A DNA stretch of 64,000 nucleotides from Siphonodentalium dalli. Lineage: Eukaryota > Mollusca > Scaphopoda > Gadilida > Siphonodentaliidae. The notes beneath the pieces are model-generated. The model did not search any database and had not been told where the DNA came from. It saw only the letters and a list, made by a program, of their open reading frames with translations. The position numbers and the translations under genes were made by a program. This document shows positions 1 through 11,367 of the stretch, one piece after another. Position 1 is the stretch's first letter. Every line of letters starts with the position of its first letter. The stretch is from positions 74,131,980 through 74,195,979 of the forward strand of contig CP136063.1 in assembly GCA_032622095.1 (NCBI GenBank), given 5' to 3'.

Positions 1-934
1 GATTTAACATGAAATTTCGGTGCTGCATTATAATTCCTTCGGTATGACCCTATTGACAATAACTATAATAGATGCTAATATTCAGTGCACAAGATACCAG
101 ACAAATCAACCAGATTTAATTTTGCAAAGAAATGAACACTGAAATTAAAACCAACACGGGTTTGTCACTGCGGTCGAATATATCAATACCACGTGCAAGT
201 AATTGCAGCTGCGCGGTGGGACGCACGCGAGTCATGATCAGTTGCGACTAGCCAATCATAAACTCTGAATGACAACGCGATTTCATCACTCGGTGAACAC
301 TTAGTTTGAGTGACAGGTGTCTCTTTCAACTTAACGTGTCTTTTTTTTTTTTATCCGAAAGTCTCAAAGTTATACACTCGTTTTACTTCCAACTTCTACT
401 TTTTGCTGGTTCTCCTGTGATATGACGGATTAAATTATAAGAAATAACTCTTGTTTCAATTAAGGTTATGAGTTATAACCTAAAAGTTTGAAGATAAATT
501 TTCTATAACTGCGCTACGCTTATTTCTTAATTATTGTGGATTGAATAAATTATATCAACAAAGCCTGAAAAATTCTTCAACAACAAGATACTGAACTGAG
601 CCAACAAGCATGACTTGTCAACTTGGTCAGGTGGTCAGACAACACAAGCTTGACTCATTGATATTGATCTTGTCTTTACAATACAAATACGATTATTTTA
701 TTATGGTCAATCAAGACACCATTTCAGGCAAAACAATTACCCTTAAGAATGTAACATAAAGGAAATAAAGAGATAATTATGATTACGTTCATTAGTGAGA
801 ATTAGTATGAAAAATAGTCCCCATCCTGCCCTCTATAACATGTAGTAATAAGATGTTTATAGAGTGCTAAGTTTCACATGTCAGTAAACATTTAGATAAA
901 ATAATAAAATAACAGATTCCCGTTGCAGGTGCAC

Positions 935-963
935 AACCCTAACCCCTAACCCTAATCCTAAAC
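935..963. repeat. Short telomere-like (CCCTAA)n tract
   Basis: About four imperfect copies of CCCTAA occur in a row (aaccctaacccctaaccc, then variants). This is the metazoan telomere motif on the C-rich strand. It is too short and too embedded to be a chromosome end; an interstitial tract is the simplest reading. Confidence 0.5.
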
Positions 964-1375
964 CTATTGACTGAAAAATGTAGGAATAAAAGCTCGGACA
1001 AAATTAAGCAAAAAAGGTCCGACTGACATCATAATCGCAGGTGCATAGGTTCCCATGGTGGTTGATGTCCGTGCCAGGTTTCACGGAATATGATAAAAAA
1101 ACGATTGAGAAAAACTCCGGACAAATTTGTGTCCACCTACGACAGATGGACGATGGACGGACGGACAGGCTGATTCCAGTATATCGTTGCTGTGGTTTAA
1201 TTACATAGACGAAAACCTGGAGGATCAAAATTAATGAGCTATGTCCTTTTAGCTAATTATAACCCTGGCCATTCCATCATATAATATACTATCCTAGCCC
1301 TATCATATCCAGGATCCCCATCTAATCCAATTCTATAAATCAATCCATCCATTTTAATCTATTTACTTGCCTTGA

Positions 1376-1535
1376 GAGGAGTGTGGTTTGGCGTGAAGTG
1401 CCCTGGATGGTCGAAAAGATTGAGTGGTCTTTTCCTTCACCCCACGATTTGATGATTTGAGGATATCTGAAAATCATCATGTCCGAATGAGGCAAAATTG
1501 AATTGGATGTTGTATGGGGAAAGAGCACACATCTT
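1376..1535 (+). repeat. Dispersed repeat, copy 1 of 2
   Basis: The same roughly 155-bp sequence occurs inverted at 61895-62048. It contains GATGGTCGAAAAGAT, a TCACCCCACGATTTG block and GTATGGGGAA in the same order in both. At 62 kb it lies downstream of a decayed transposon-like reading frame, so it probably belongs to that element. The 62-aa open frame here (1340-1528, minus) is therefore unlikely to be an ANO8 exon. Confidence 0.55.
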
Positions 1536-1605
1536 TAATATGGGGTGTGGGTGTGTCCTACATGTAGGTGTCCCTTTAAATTGGATGTTTGTGTAGTTCA
1601 CTTAC

Positions 1606-1716
1606 CTTTAGGGCTACTCTGCGCTTGTATTCCAAATGAGCTTTCTCCTTGGCAATCCATTCAGGTAAAGCAGGGAATGCGAAGTGTATTGTGAACTTTA
1701 TACCAATTACTAGATG
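1606..1716 (-). CDS. ANO8: Anoctamin-8, exon with transmembrane segment 10
   Basis: This is the last recognisable exon of the gene in transcript order, 111 bp or 37 codons, phase 0 at both ends. It begins after a CCAG acceptor (1719-1717) and ends at GTAAGT (1605-1600). It encodes HLVIGIKFTIHFAFPALP, the final membrane helix, followed by EWIAKEKAHLEYKRRVALK. That charged stretch matches the conserved post-TM10 segment of ANO8/ANO10 proteins (W-x-A-x-E-x-A-x-x-E-Y-x-R-R). The preceding exon ends in IIE, giving the typical E-H-L junction. If the donor were ignored the frame would stop after about ten more codons, so at least one further exon is expected. Confidence 0.93.
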
Positions 1717-1874
1717 CTGGAAGTAAAATATAGGTCTTTGTAAATAAAACAGCGAGTTGTAAAACAACATCGGTGAACTTTTGTCAAATTACTAGATGCT
1801 GGAAAGGAAAAATTGGTACCAGTACTTAAGCCGAGTAAATAAAAATTATGTGCTCTCAGGCACCTCTCTTGTCA

Positions 1875-2137
1875 TTAACCCTTTCATACCTAGAGCCTTC
1901 CTGAAATTTTGCGAAAACCCTGTGCCAATGCATTCTCTTACATATGCGAGTCTCCCATACGGTACCTCGCATATATAAGAGAATACATTGGCCTAACAAT
2001 ATTCACCTTCATCTTGTAAGCCAGTGAATTCTCTTATATATGAGATGCTCCATATGGGAGACTCGCATATATAAGAGAATACACTGACACAGATCTTTAA
2101 TGCTGCACCAGCGCAGATCATGTCATGAAAGGGTTAA
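1875..2137. mobile_element. Family D MITE (piggyBac-like, TTAA ends), copy D1
   Basis: The element is bounded by TTAACCCTTTCATACC and its near-complement ending GGGTTAA. It holds two diverged copies of the shared hairpin module, with loops around CTCCCATACGG and GCTCCATATGGGAG instead of the SalI-containing loop of families A-C. A spacer reads CACCTTCATCTTGTAAGCCAG. TTAA at both ends with CCC next to it fits the piggyBac superfamily (inference). No transposase is encoded. Confidence 0.75.
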
Positions 2138-2871
2138 ATGGTATCTTAAAAGCTTCATCAAACAAATTTTATCAAACAATTTTTTCAATATTTTCTGTTA
2201 AAAATATTGGATTTGAACAACAAAATTTTCCAGATTTTGAGGAAATAAATTAAAATAAATAGCCTCCCTCCCTCAACTCAAAATTGATATATAACACGTC
2301 TGAGAACACATACATTTTATTTTGATGGCACTGATGAACTTGAGTCCAACGATTAAATGCTGGTAGACAACACAGTGGGATTTACCATCACACTGAGATG
2401 TGCCACAATAAACCAAAAATGTACACATAAGATGTTCGTTGAACTTATTAGGTAAACACCCCTTTAATTATTTCAATATGAATCAAGTAACTACTTATTA
2501 GATCCCTGCTATTCGGGCATAAATATTTTAAATAAATTTTTGATTTGATTTGGAAATAGAATCGTCATTCTATTCAATCCAATCTCTTTTTGCCCAAATG
2601 CTTCGTCCGTGCGGACAATGAGCCACTGCACAATGTAAGAATGGCCAAAGATGTCCATGTTTACAAATTCTGACTTGTATGCCAGTCTTACCAAGTTCTT
2701 GGTTATATAGATGTGGCATTTGTTCGAGAACATGCGATGTTATATTCCTATCAAATCAAGAGACTGAATCGACAATTGAAATTTGATTCAATGAATTGCA
2801 GGACCCTTCTACTCATCATCAAATGATTAGGACAAATAAAATTACTGTTTTGTTTGTGGATGTTGACGTTT

Positions 2872-3499
2872 TTAACCCTTTGAGTGCCAGGGGCCGATCT
2901 CATCGGCCCTAAACCTACAAAATAAGTCTGTTAACCCTTTACCCAACAAACCGGCCAAAACCGGCCAAATAAAGCTTCAACAGCCTAAAATATCTTCGGT
3001 CTGTCTCAATAGAACCATACAAATATGGATATCATTGGAACCGACTCCTTGACCACATTGTGATAGTTACAGTTATGCCCTGTGCCAATGCATTCTCTTA
3101 TATATGCGAGTCGACCATAGGTCGCCTCGCATATATAAGAGAATGCATTGGCCTAAAAAAAATCTTTTTTTAACACTTTTTACCATTTTTTCTTACATTC
3201 TTTAACAATTTTATAATTTTTAATGTGTTAAGCCAATGCATTCTCTTATATATGCGAGGCGACCTATGGTCGACTCGCATATATAAGAGAATGCATTGGC
3301 ACAGGGCCCTTCTGTTGGGTAAAGGGTTAAAGAATATAAGAATAAATTATTAAAATTGTAAAAAAAACAAACTAATTTAGGCCAATGCATTCTCTTATAT
3401 ATGCGAGGCGACCTATGGTCGACTCGCATATATAAGAGAATGCATTGGCACAGGGTATATGGGTTGATACAAAAATCGACCTGGCACTCAAAGGGTTAA
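2872..3499. mobile_element. Family B MITE, copy B1, interrupted by A1
   Basis: TIRs are TTAACCCTTTGAGTGCCAGG and its complement at 3499. One 69-bp hairpin module of its own lies at 3381-3449. The element is split by family A copy A1 (2931-3330), inserted at a TTAA. Copy B2 (18364-18821) shows the uninterrupted structure. Confidence 0.8.
2931..3330. mobile_element. Family A MITE, copy A1 (nested in B1)
   Basis: A 400-bp element with 18-bp TIRs TTAACCCTTTACCCAACA and complement, and TTAA at both ends. It carries two 69-bp hairpin modules at 3084-3152 and 3232-3300, inverted relative to each other, separated by an AT-rich spacer. One side has the family's unique segment (AAGCTTCAACAGCC, GATATCATTGGAACC, ACAGTTATGCC). 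Confidence 0.85.
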
Positions 3500-3778
3500 G
3501 GACGCTGTCGCTAACAATGGAAACAAGCATGGTCCATTCTAATGATGCTCCATAATGTTGTTACGATCCAGTGACGTCATTCACAAACTGCTGGAGGTCA
3601 ACAGGTCCAAATTCTTGTAACCTTTATCACTCGCATATTATTAAGTTTATCTGTCGAGTAGAGGATGCTTTATCTGTCTAGTAGACTGATATAGGCGTGG
3701 TTTATCTGATTGGCTTTATATGTACAGTAGAGAGGGGTAGGAGGTGGATAAATGACTTTAGAGTGAGTACTATCTTAC

Positions 3779-3910
3779 CTCTATTATAACAACCATTATG
3801 ATTGTGGACGTAAGGTCAGCACCAGGTATTATTTTCGGCATTTCATTGGAAACGACGATCAAAGCACAGTTAACTATCACAGCAAGTATACTCATCCACT
3901 CAAACAGGGA
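3779..3910 (-). CDS. ANO8: Anoctamin-8, exon with TM9 and start of TM10
   Basis: 132 bp, 44 codons, phase 0 at both ends. The acceptor is TTTTTCAG (3911 onward) and the donor GTAAGA (3778-3773). It encodes SLFEWMSILAVIVNCALIVV, matching the anoctamin segment after the TM8 cytoplasmic loop (TM9). Then come SNEMPKIIPGADLTS, a short extracytoplasmic loop, and TIIMVVIIE, which opens TM10 and joins H-L-V-I in the next exon. In vertebrate ANO8 the equivalent loop is also short. A satellite-element fragment begins about 45 bp upstream of the acceptor. Confidence 0.93.
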
Positions 3911-3949
3911 CTGAAAAATAGAAGATTCAATGCAATGAAAGTTACATGT

Positions 3950-4340
3950 ACAATGACACTGTAGCTCAACTTGGGGAGGCATTTATAATTTTATGCCGAG
4001 CCATCAATAGAATGATAAAGAAAGAAATAAAAAGTTTCAGTAAAATGGATTGTATTGTGTAAATGAAATTGATTTCATTTCAAACATTTTCCCACTAAAT
4101 GTAGGCTGCAGGGTGTGCCAAAGGATTCAAATGAGAAATCCAAGATGGCTCCAGGTGCCCATGTTTTTTAACCAATTTTGGAAGAATTAGACAGCTTCCA
4201 TCTAGAGGTCACACAAAAAGAATGATATGAAGTTTGGATTAGAGTCACCTGGGAAACATCCACACCAAATATGAACCCATTCAGTCTTATGGTTCTGGAG
4301 AAGAAGACACTTAACTGATTAGTATCCAAACACTACCTCC
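3950..4340. repeat. Fragment of the 8.5-11.4 kb satellite-bearing element
   Basis: It starts with ACTGTAGCTCAACTTGG, as the left end at 8.46 kb does, and contains GGGTGTGCCAAAGGATTC and AAATCCAAGATGGCT. These are the hallmark words of the satellite monomer. One or two degenerate monomers are left. Confidence 0.6.
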
Positions 4341-4377
4341 ACTGGAAGAATGTTATAACCAACTAACACATCGACTG

Positions 4378-4627
4378 TACCATTTCAGAGAACACAACCT
4401 TTGAACTACGCACAACAGTAAATATTTACTTTATTAGGGGCGAATTATTGGGCATAAATATTATGGCAATCATTCCACCAACAATAGTCACAGTGTGTAA
4501 TTCCTTTATAACAATGATGCTGTTTTCTGCCTATTTTGATATCAAATTTATGAAATTAACTAATTTTGGCATGATTGTTTTTTATTCCGCTCTGATCACC
4601 TCAGCAGAATGTTTCACATCACATTAA
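4378..4627 (+). mobile_element. Family J element, copy J1 (diverged)
   Basis: It resembles the copies at 27.3, 35.8, 56.4 and 58.1 kb through GAACTACGCACAA, GTAAATATTTAC and TTTCACATCAC. Its right-hand TTAA is also the left TTAA of A2, so A2 abuts it exactly. No coding capacity. Confidence 0.6.
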
Positions 4628-5088
4628 CCCTTTACCCAACAAAACAGCCAAAAACGCCCAAATAAAGCTTCAACAGCCTAAAAATATCTTCGGGCTGTCT
4701 CAATAACACCATACAAATTTGGATATCATTGGAACCGGTTCATTGACCACATTGTGATGGTTACAGTTATGCCCTGTGCCAATGCATTCTCTTATATAGG
4801 CGAGTCGACCATAGGTCGCCTCGCATATATAAGAGAATGCATTAGCCTAAAAAAATTCTTTTTTAACACTTTTTACCATTTTTTCTTACATTCTTTAACA
4901 ATTTTATAATTTTTTCTTACATTTTTTAACATTTTTTATAATATTTTTCTACATTCTTTGACAATTTTATCATTTTTAATATGTGTTAAGCCAATGCATT
5001 CTCTTATATATGCGAGGCGACCTATGGTCGACTCGCATATATAAGAGAATGCATTGGCACAGGGCCGTTCTGTTGGGTAAAGGGTTAA
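4624..5088. mobile_element. Family A MITE, copy A2
   Basis: TIRs are TTAACCCTTTACCCAACA and complement. Hairpin modules lie at 4778-4846 (two point changes, one in the stem end ATTAGC) and 4990-5058. It is longer than A1 because the AT-rich spacer between the modules is expanded by repeats of TTTTTCTTACATT. Confidence 0.85.
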
Positions 5089-5249
5089 ACAAACATCAAA
5101 TTTCCATCAATTTACTTCCTAGTTCACCATCTGTTGATGAATGAATATATGAACGCGAACAGAACGCGATTCCAGTACTGGTTTTAGTAAGGAAAGATAC
5201 AGCATTTCCTGGAACCGACAGCTCTTTGTGAACCCTGGACATGACTGTC

Positions 5250-5330
5250 ACCAGAAGGTAAATTTAGTGATGCTGGCCCGCTGTGTGTGGTAACATCACT
5301 AAATTCACCCTATGGGGACCCAATTTAGAA
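5250..5330. mobile_element. Family E remnant
   Basis: Only the central palindrome of family E remains: CCAGAAGGTAAATTTAGTGA, a short GC-rich centre, then ACATCACTAAATTCACCC and TATGGGGACC. Compare the intact copies E2 and E6. Confidence 0.6.
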
Positions 5331-5384
5331 GCCCCACCTAAGCTATTTCCATGCTGAGAAAAGAAATACCATACTAAGACTTAC

Positions 5385-5582
5385 CTGCCAGATCCCTATA
5401 CTTGGGACCCTCTTGCCAAATGGTCTCTGTAGATGAAAGCATAGCTTAAATGCATCACTGCGGATTTCGATGAAGTTATTGAGCAAGGCAAAGAAAGCTG
5501 CCAATGGGAATGCTGCAGAGAAGAGGGTTACATATCCAAACTGTATGTACATCTCGAGGAAGTCCTCATAGGTGTCTTCATA
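5385..5582 (-). CDS. ANO8: Anoctamin-8, exon with TM7 and TM8 (Ca2+-site residues)
   Basis: 198 bp, 66 codons, phase 0/0; acceptor TTTTTTAG, donor GTAAGT (5384-5379). It begins YEDTYEDFLEMYIQFGYV and continues with LFSAAFPLAAFFALLNN, FIEIRSDAFKLCFHLQRPFG and KRVPSIGIWQ. This is the most conserved core of anoctamins, and SDAFKL-C-x-x-LQRPFG-x-RV-x-SIG is specifically ANO8-like. By alignment from memory with TMEM16A, the TM8 calcium ligands are kept (E and D of E-I-R-S-D). TM7 shows D-F-L-E where TMEM16A has E-x-x-E, as in fungal TMEM16 proteins. Together with the TM6 glutamate this suggests a functional Ca2+ site (inference). Confidence 0.96.
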
Positions 5583-6070
5583 CTAAAAAATAACATGAAC
5601 AAGTCAGAGTTTAGTTTACATACATTTTCTGATAGTGCGACCAAATTCTCTGGAAAACAAGACTTTGTTTACTTAAAAATCTCGTTGCTTTAACATTCAA
5701 CGGACCTCTAATACACACATGTTTTTTACCTTCTACCTTGGAAAGACTGCCATATATGTTCATATACGCAAAATGTTGATTTGACCTAATCCGAAGACAT
5801 ACAAGCAAGATAATTCCCACCCACGATTCTGGGCGTAAAGTCTGTTATAGAAGAATAACTGGACGGGACTCAGTCCAAAACAGCATCAACCCAACCGATA
5901 TCCCAAGCTTTTGCGGACTGAGAAGACATGGTCTAGAAACATGTGTGTAATAAAGGATTTCCTAGAGCAGTAAGTCCAGCCCAATAACATAAAAAAAGTT
6001 CCATGTTTTATTTCACCTCAGAAAGTTATTTATTATGTCTTGGTTATAATTACTCCATCTAACATCTCAG

Positions 6071-6330
6071 CAAGCCTGAATTTAGTGTGCCTGTCATTTG
6101 CAGAATGAGGTCCCCAGAGGGCGAATTTAGTGACACTATCCCACATAGCGGGCTAGCATCACCAAACTCACCCTCTGGGAACCTCGTTGTGCATGGCCTC
6201 ATCTGCTATGGGAGACATCGACTCAGATTGAAGTTCCCAAATGGTGAATATTGTCATGTACACCCATTGGGAACCTCGATTATACAATGTGTCGTCTGCC
6301 AGTCTGGGGATATAGAGAAACTAAACTAAA
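6071..6330. mobile_element. Family E (hAT-like) element, copy E1, truncated
   Basis: It starts CAAGCCTGAATTTAGTGTGC, followed by CTGTCATTTGCAGAATGAGG and an inverted pair of CCCAGAGGGYGAATTTAGTG around GCGGGCTAGC. It then has a second inverted pair (TTCCCAAATGGTGAATATTG and CCCATTGGGAACCTCGATTA). It stops after GAGAAACTAAACTAAA without the opposite terminus. Confidence 0.7.
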
Positions 6331-6767
6331 AAAGAAATAGAATCTTTGTGAAGAAGTTTCTTATGAAATTTTATAATAAAGAAACTTGTGAGTTCTTTGT
6401 AACTTGTTAATTTGAACTTGGGACACATGCAAATCAACTCTCAATTGTCTATAGATTCGAACAGGGAGGGGGGGATCCTGAAATGAGGATATTAAACTAA
6501 ACATTGTTTGATACAGTATAATGATTAGTGCATAATTTGTCGGTAGCTACTCAATTTAGTGCCCCTCAGGAGTGATGTATTTACTAAATTGGCACAATCA
6601 ACTCTAAGCCATGATCTATTCATTATATAGGTCTGATCTTGTAGGTCGTGTCATAAACTGAGTATTAAAGACCTCATGTGTACCTTCACAATTTAAGATC
6701 TATATCTGGGTTTCTGCTCATGTTGGGGGAATGGGATCCCTATCGCTGATGTGGGAAGATCCGATTC

Positions 6768-7978
6768 CATGCCATCAACTGTTCGACTCCTTAACCACAA
6801 CAGAATTATGGGTAATTTTTCAGGATTTAGTCGGAAATATGGCTTGTTGCCATTCATCAGAAAGCTCTCACTTAAGGATAGTGATGTTCCGATAATGAAA
6901 AAGCCCATCGGACCGATGTCAGATAACTGGAGACACAATCAGCCGATTTCCGATTCCTATGTTTATATATTTTGTGCGTTTGTTACCATAATGGACCTAT
7001 ATACACCCATTGCACTCCATATCCCGGTATAGTTTCATAGCCAAATACATATTTCTGCCGACGTCAGTTGTGCGCTGCCTTTGATGTATGCCAGTAGTTT
7101 TGACAAAGAGATCAAAGGTGCCGAATCAGAGTAACGTTATCACCGTAATGGGGAACACTTGCACGCTGTATAAAGGTCTTGATTGAATACTTGTTACTTG
7201 CGACAGTGTATGGAATGCATTGAGTATTAACTAAATTTAGAATGATGGATAATAATTGGTGTCATATTTTTCAGAGATTTCCCAAATTCCCATTGGTCAC
7301 ACCGTTTGTCTTTTAATAACTGGGAAGCTTTTATAGTTCCGCCTACTCAAATTTTGTTTTGCTAGACCGCCTCTTGAGTTCAACGTGGAGCAACATTATA
7401 ACAATGGCGACTCGCGGAGCAACAAAAACGCATGCAATTTTGGACTACTTCACCACATTGTCCCTTATAGACGAAAAAGCTAATTATGCCCCTCCTCACG
7501 TTGGTCATTATTGAAGACAGTTCTGTTCACGACTGTACTAATTCATTCAGTATGTGCTTCAAATTATTGACATAGCATGTGACGTCACAGCATGGCCATG
7601 CTCAACCGGAAACTACATGTGCATTGTAATGAGGTCAGTTGTTGAATATATTTTGTATCCACGCGATTAAACCAATAACTTCATATTACACGGGATATAT
7701 CGGACAGGTTTATTGCCATGCTTATATATAATCATACCAGACTGTTTAGACAATGCCAATAACTTCTTTTTAGGTTGTTACAACTGCGTTTACATCCAAT
7801 ACTTGATAACTTGTATTGTGTACGTTTATTAAAGCATGCATATAGCGCTTAGATACTAGAATGTTTTTGTTTGTTTTGACAATCGCTAAAAGCCGATGTT
7901 CAACTGCGAGGCACGATTAATATCCGATGGGCTATTATCGGCCAATGGCCGATTCCGATTATCGGAACATCACTAGTT
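6768..7978. mobile_element. Long family F element, copy F0
   Basis: The left part carries CGACTCCTTAACCACAACAG, GAATTATGGGTAATTTTTCA and GGATTTAGTCGGAAATATGG, the words that form the F palindromes at 33.7, 36.7 and 40.4 kb. It then has GATAGTGATGTTCCGATAAT. At 7.96 kb the complement GATTATCGGAACATCACTAG appears, followed by TTAAGGAGTCG. The roughly 1.2-kb interior has no recognisable frame. The compact F hairpins may be deletion derivatives of this type (inference). Confidence 0.55.
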
Positions 7979-8465
7979 AAGGAGTCGTTAATATCTAATA
8001 TTAGTATATCAGCCAATCACTTTAGCCTTTATCCTGAACATTAGTCCCAGTCTGCTGGTACGTAAACCAGCTAAAATATTGGGATAGACAGCTGCTGTGT
8101 TTACATCCCAGAATGCCCCGATAGCCTTTCTATGACAGCGTTTAAGCGCTAGTCACCATCTCACATAAAAGCACAAATAAATGTAATCAAATATCACAAT
8201 AAACGGGTTTATTCAGTAGAAGACGTGATATTTGTTTCAATTGTCAATTGAAAGCGGTAATTTAATGTGAAAAAAATTATATTATCACAGTGTTTACATA
8301 TTTTTTTAAGTATGCGAACTCAATTGACCTCACAAAGTAACCTCGGCATATTCCGGCACTCGTAAAGTGAACATAAACAACCCCACATGGTCGTAAAGTT
8401 AATTTGATAAATTCTGTCACGAATACCTGGTAATTTGTAAATTAATGAAAGTGTCAATGACACTG

Positions 8466-11367
8466 TAGCTCAACTTGGAAAGGGAATAATTTCATGTGTT
8501 ACAGTCAATGGAGTGATTAGGAATGCGGAAAGTTGAAAGGTATAAGTAATAATAGATTATCAACATGGAGATATATAAAGTAAAATCAAAGATGGTTGCT
8601 GATGGCTATGTTTTCCAATGAAATTCAAAAACATTTGATAGCTTCCATTTAGTAGATCAATATCAAGATTAATATGAAGTTTGGTGATGATCGGATGAGG
8701 GAAGTGGACTGTAGGGTGTGCCAATGGATTTATTCATGTAAAATCCAAGATGGCTGCTGGTGGCCATGATTTATGGCCGAATGACCTTAAAATGACTCGT
8801 TCCCATCTACATGTCAATATTAACATTCATGACTTATTTCATGATGAATCAACCAAAGGTACGACCTGTAGCCCATGCCAAAGGATTTGGTCATGCAAAG
8901 AGTAAAATCCAAGATGGCTGCTGGCGGCCATGTTTTTTGGCTGAATATTAACATACATGTAAATGACAAATTTCATGACGATCAGACAAACAGTATGGCC
9001 TGTAGCCCATGCTAATGGATTGAATTTTTACATCCAAGATGGCCACTGGCAGCCATGTTTTTTCGCCGAATGAGCCCAAAAGGACTCGTTCCCATTTACA
9101 TGTCAATGTTAACATCCATGACAAATTTCATGATGATCCGACCAAAGGCACGACCTGTAGCCTGTGTCAAAGGATTTAGTCATGCAAAGAGTAAAATCCA
9201 AGAAGGCTATCGGTGGCAATGTTTTATGGCCGAATGACCCCAAAATGACTCGTTACCATCTACATGTCAATATTAACATCCATGACAAATTTCATGATGA
9301 TCAGACAAACAATATGGCCTGTAGCCCGTGCTAATGGATTGAATTTTGAAATCCAAGATGGCCACTGGAGGCCATGTTTTTTGGCCGAATGACCCCAAAA
9401 TTACTCGTTCCTATCTACATGTCAATGTCAACATCCATGTCAAATTTCATGATGATCCGATCAAAGGTACGACCTGTAGCCTGTGCCAAAGGATTTAGTC
9501 ATGCAAAGAGTAAAATCCAAGATGGCTGCTGGCGGCCATGTTTTTTGGCCGAATGACCCCACAATGACTCGTTCCCATCTACATGTCATTGTCAACATCC
9601 ATGACAAATTTCATGATGATCCGACTAAAGGTACGACCTGTAGCCCGTGCCAAAGGATTTAGTCATGCAAAGAGTAAAATCCAAGATGGCTGCTGGCGGC
9701 CATGTTTTTTGGCTGAATATTAACATACATGTAAATGACAAATTTCATGACGATCAGACAAACAGTATGGCCTGTAGCCCATGCTAATGGATTGAATTTT
9801 TACATCCAAGATGGCCACTGGCAGCCATGTTTTTTCGCCGAATGAGCCCAAAAAGGACTCGTTCCCATTTACATGTCAATGTTAACATCCAATACAAATT
9901 TCATGATGATCCGACCAAAGGCACGACCTGTAGCCTGTGTCAAAGGATTTAGTCATGCAAAGAGTAAAATCCAAGAAGGCTATCGGTGGCAATGTTTTAT
10001 GGCCGAATGACCCCAAAATGACTCGTTACCATCTACATGTCAATATTAACATCCATGACAAATTTCATGATGATCAGACAAACAATATGGCCTGTAGCCC
10101 GTGCTAATGGATTGAATTTTGAAATCCAAGATGGCCACTGGAGGCCATGTTTTTTGGCCGAATGACCCCAAAATTACTCGTTCCTATCTACATGTCAATG
10201 TCAACAGCCATGACAAATTTCATAATGATCCGACCAAAGGTACAACCTGTAGCCTGTGCCAAAGGATTTAGTCATGCAAAGAGTAAAATCCAAGATGGCT
10301 GCTGGCGGCCATGTTTTTTGGCCGAATGACCCCACAATGACTCGTTCCCATCTACATGTCATTGTCAACATCCATGACAAATTTCATGATGATCCGACTA
10401 AAGGTACGACCTGTAGCCCGTGCCAAAGGATTTAGTCATGCAAAGAGTAAAATCCAAGATGGCTGCTGGCGGCCATGTTTTTCGGCCGAATGACCCCAAA
10501 ATGACTCGTTCCCATCTACATCTGAATATTAACATCCATGATAAATTTCATGATGATCAGACAAACAGTATGGCCTGTAGCCCGTGCTAATGGATTGAAT
10601 TTTGAAATCCAAGATGGCCACTGGAGGCCATGTTTTTTGGCCGAATGACCCCAAAATGACTCATTCCTATCTACATGTCAATGTCAACAGCCATGACAAA
10701 TTTCATAATGATCCGACCAAAGGTACAACCTGTAGCCTGTGCCAAAGGATTTAGTCATGCAAAGAGTAAAATCCAAGATGGTTGCTGGCGGCCATGTTTT
10801 TTGGCCGAATGACCCCACAATGACTTGTTCCCATCTATATGTCATTGTTAACATCCATGACAAATTTCATGATGATCCGACCAAAGGTACGACCTGTAGC
10901 CCGTGCCAAAGGATTTAGTCGTGCAAAGAGTAAAATCCAAGATGGCTGCTTGAGGCCATGTTTTTTGGCCGAACAACTCCAAAATGACTCGTTCCCATCT
11001 ATATGTCAATTTCAACGCCCATGACAAATTTCATAATGATCCGATCAAAGGTATGACCTGTAGCCCGTGCCAAAGGATTTAGTCATGCAAAGAGTAAAAT
11101 CCAAGATGGCTGCTGGCGGCCATGTTTTTTGGCCGAATGACCCCAAAATGAATCGTTCCCATATACATGTCAATATTAACATCAATGACAAATTTCATGA
11201 TGATCAGATGAACAGTAGGACATGTAGCCCGTGCTAATGGATTGAATGGTACGACCTGTAGCCTGTGCTAAAGGAAATTGTTGACGAATCACGCACACAT
11301 GCACACACACACGGACGACGACAAAGCCATGGCAATAGCTCAAACTTTACAAAGTAAAGTTGAGCTA
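8466..11367. repeat. Satellite-bearing element with TAGCTCAACTT termini
   Basis: The outer ends are TAGCTCAACTT at 8466 and AAAGTTGAGCTA ending at 11367. Inside are about 16 tandem copies of a roughly 160-bp monomer. Its core is AAAATCCAAGATGGCYGCTG, then GCGGCCATGTTTTTTGGCCG, AATGACCCCAAAATGACTCG, CATGACAAATTTCATGATGA and TAGCCCGTGCCAAAGGATT. A higher-order period of 772 bp is visible: the variant GGCTGAATATTAACATACAT recurs at 8939 and 9711. The many 60-aa open frames here are repeat artefacts. Confidence 0.85.

Larger units (their letters stand above)
1..1599. other. Region beyond the last visible ANO8 exon
   Basis: No exon is recognised here. The donor at 1605-1600 shows that ANO8 continues leftwards, but no tail exon of the kind expected (a basic, charged cytoplasmic C-terminus) was identified. 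The stretch holds a short telomere-like tract at 935-963 and a dispersed repeat at 1376-1535. About 1000-1230 reads like the tail of a mollusc-type element, with a GGACGGACGGACAGG run. Confidence 0.5.
1717..3778 (-). other. ANO8 intron with family D, B and A elements
   Basis: This 2,062-bp intron holds the repeats D1 and B1 (with A1 nested in it), listed separately. A 19-bp echo of the exon's 5' end (AATTACTAGATGCTGGAA) lies at about 1786-1804, a small local duplication of the acceptor region. Nothing else is recognised in 2138-2871. Confidence 0.6.

Noticed and set aside
1340-1528. ANO8 C-terminal exon
   Set aside because: The sequence is a dispersed repeat also found at 62 kb, and no acceptor in phase was seen.
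3084-3152. microRNA precursor in the 69-bp hairpin
   Set aside because: The size would allow it, but copy number and position inside MITEs make a transposon structure the simpler reading; small-RNA data would be needed.
9055-11024. Series of 60-aa frames beginning MFFGRMTPK
   Set aside because: Copies of the satellite monomer, not paralogous genes.
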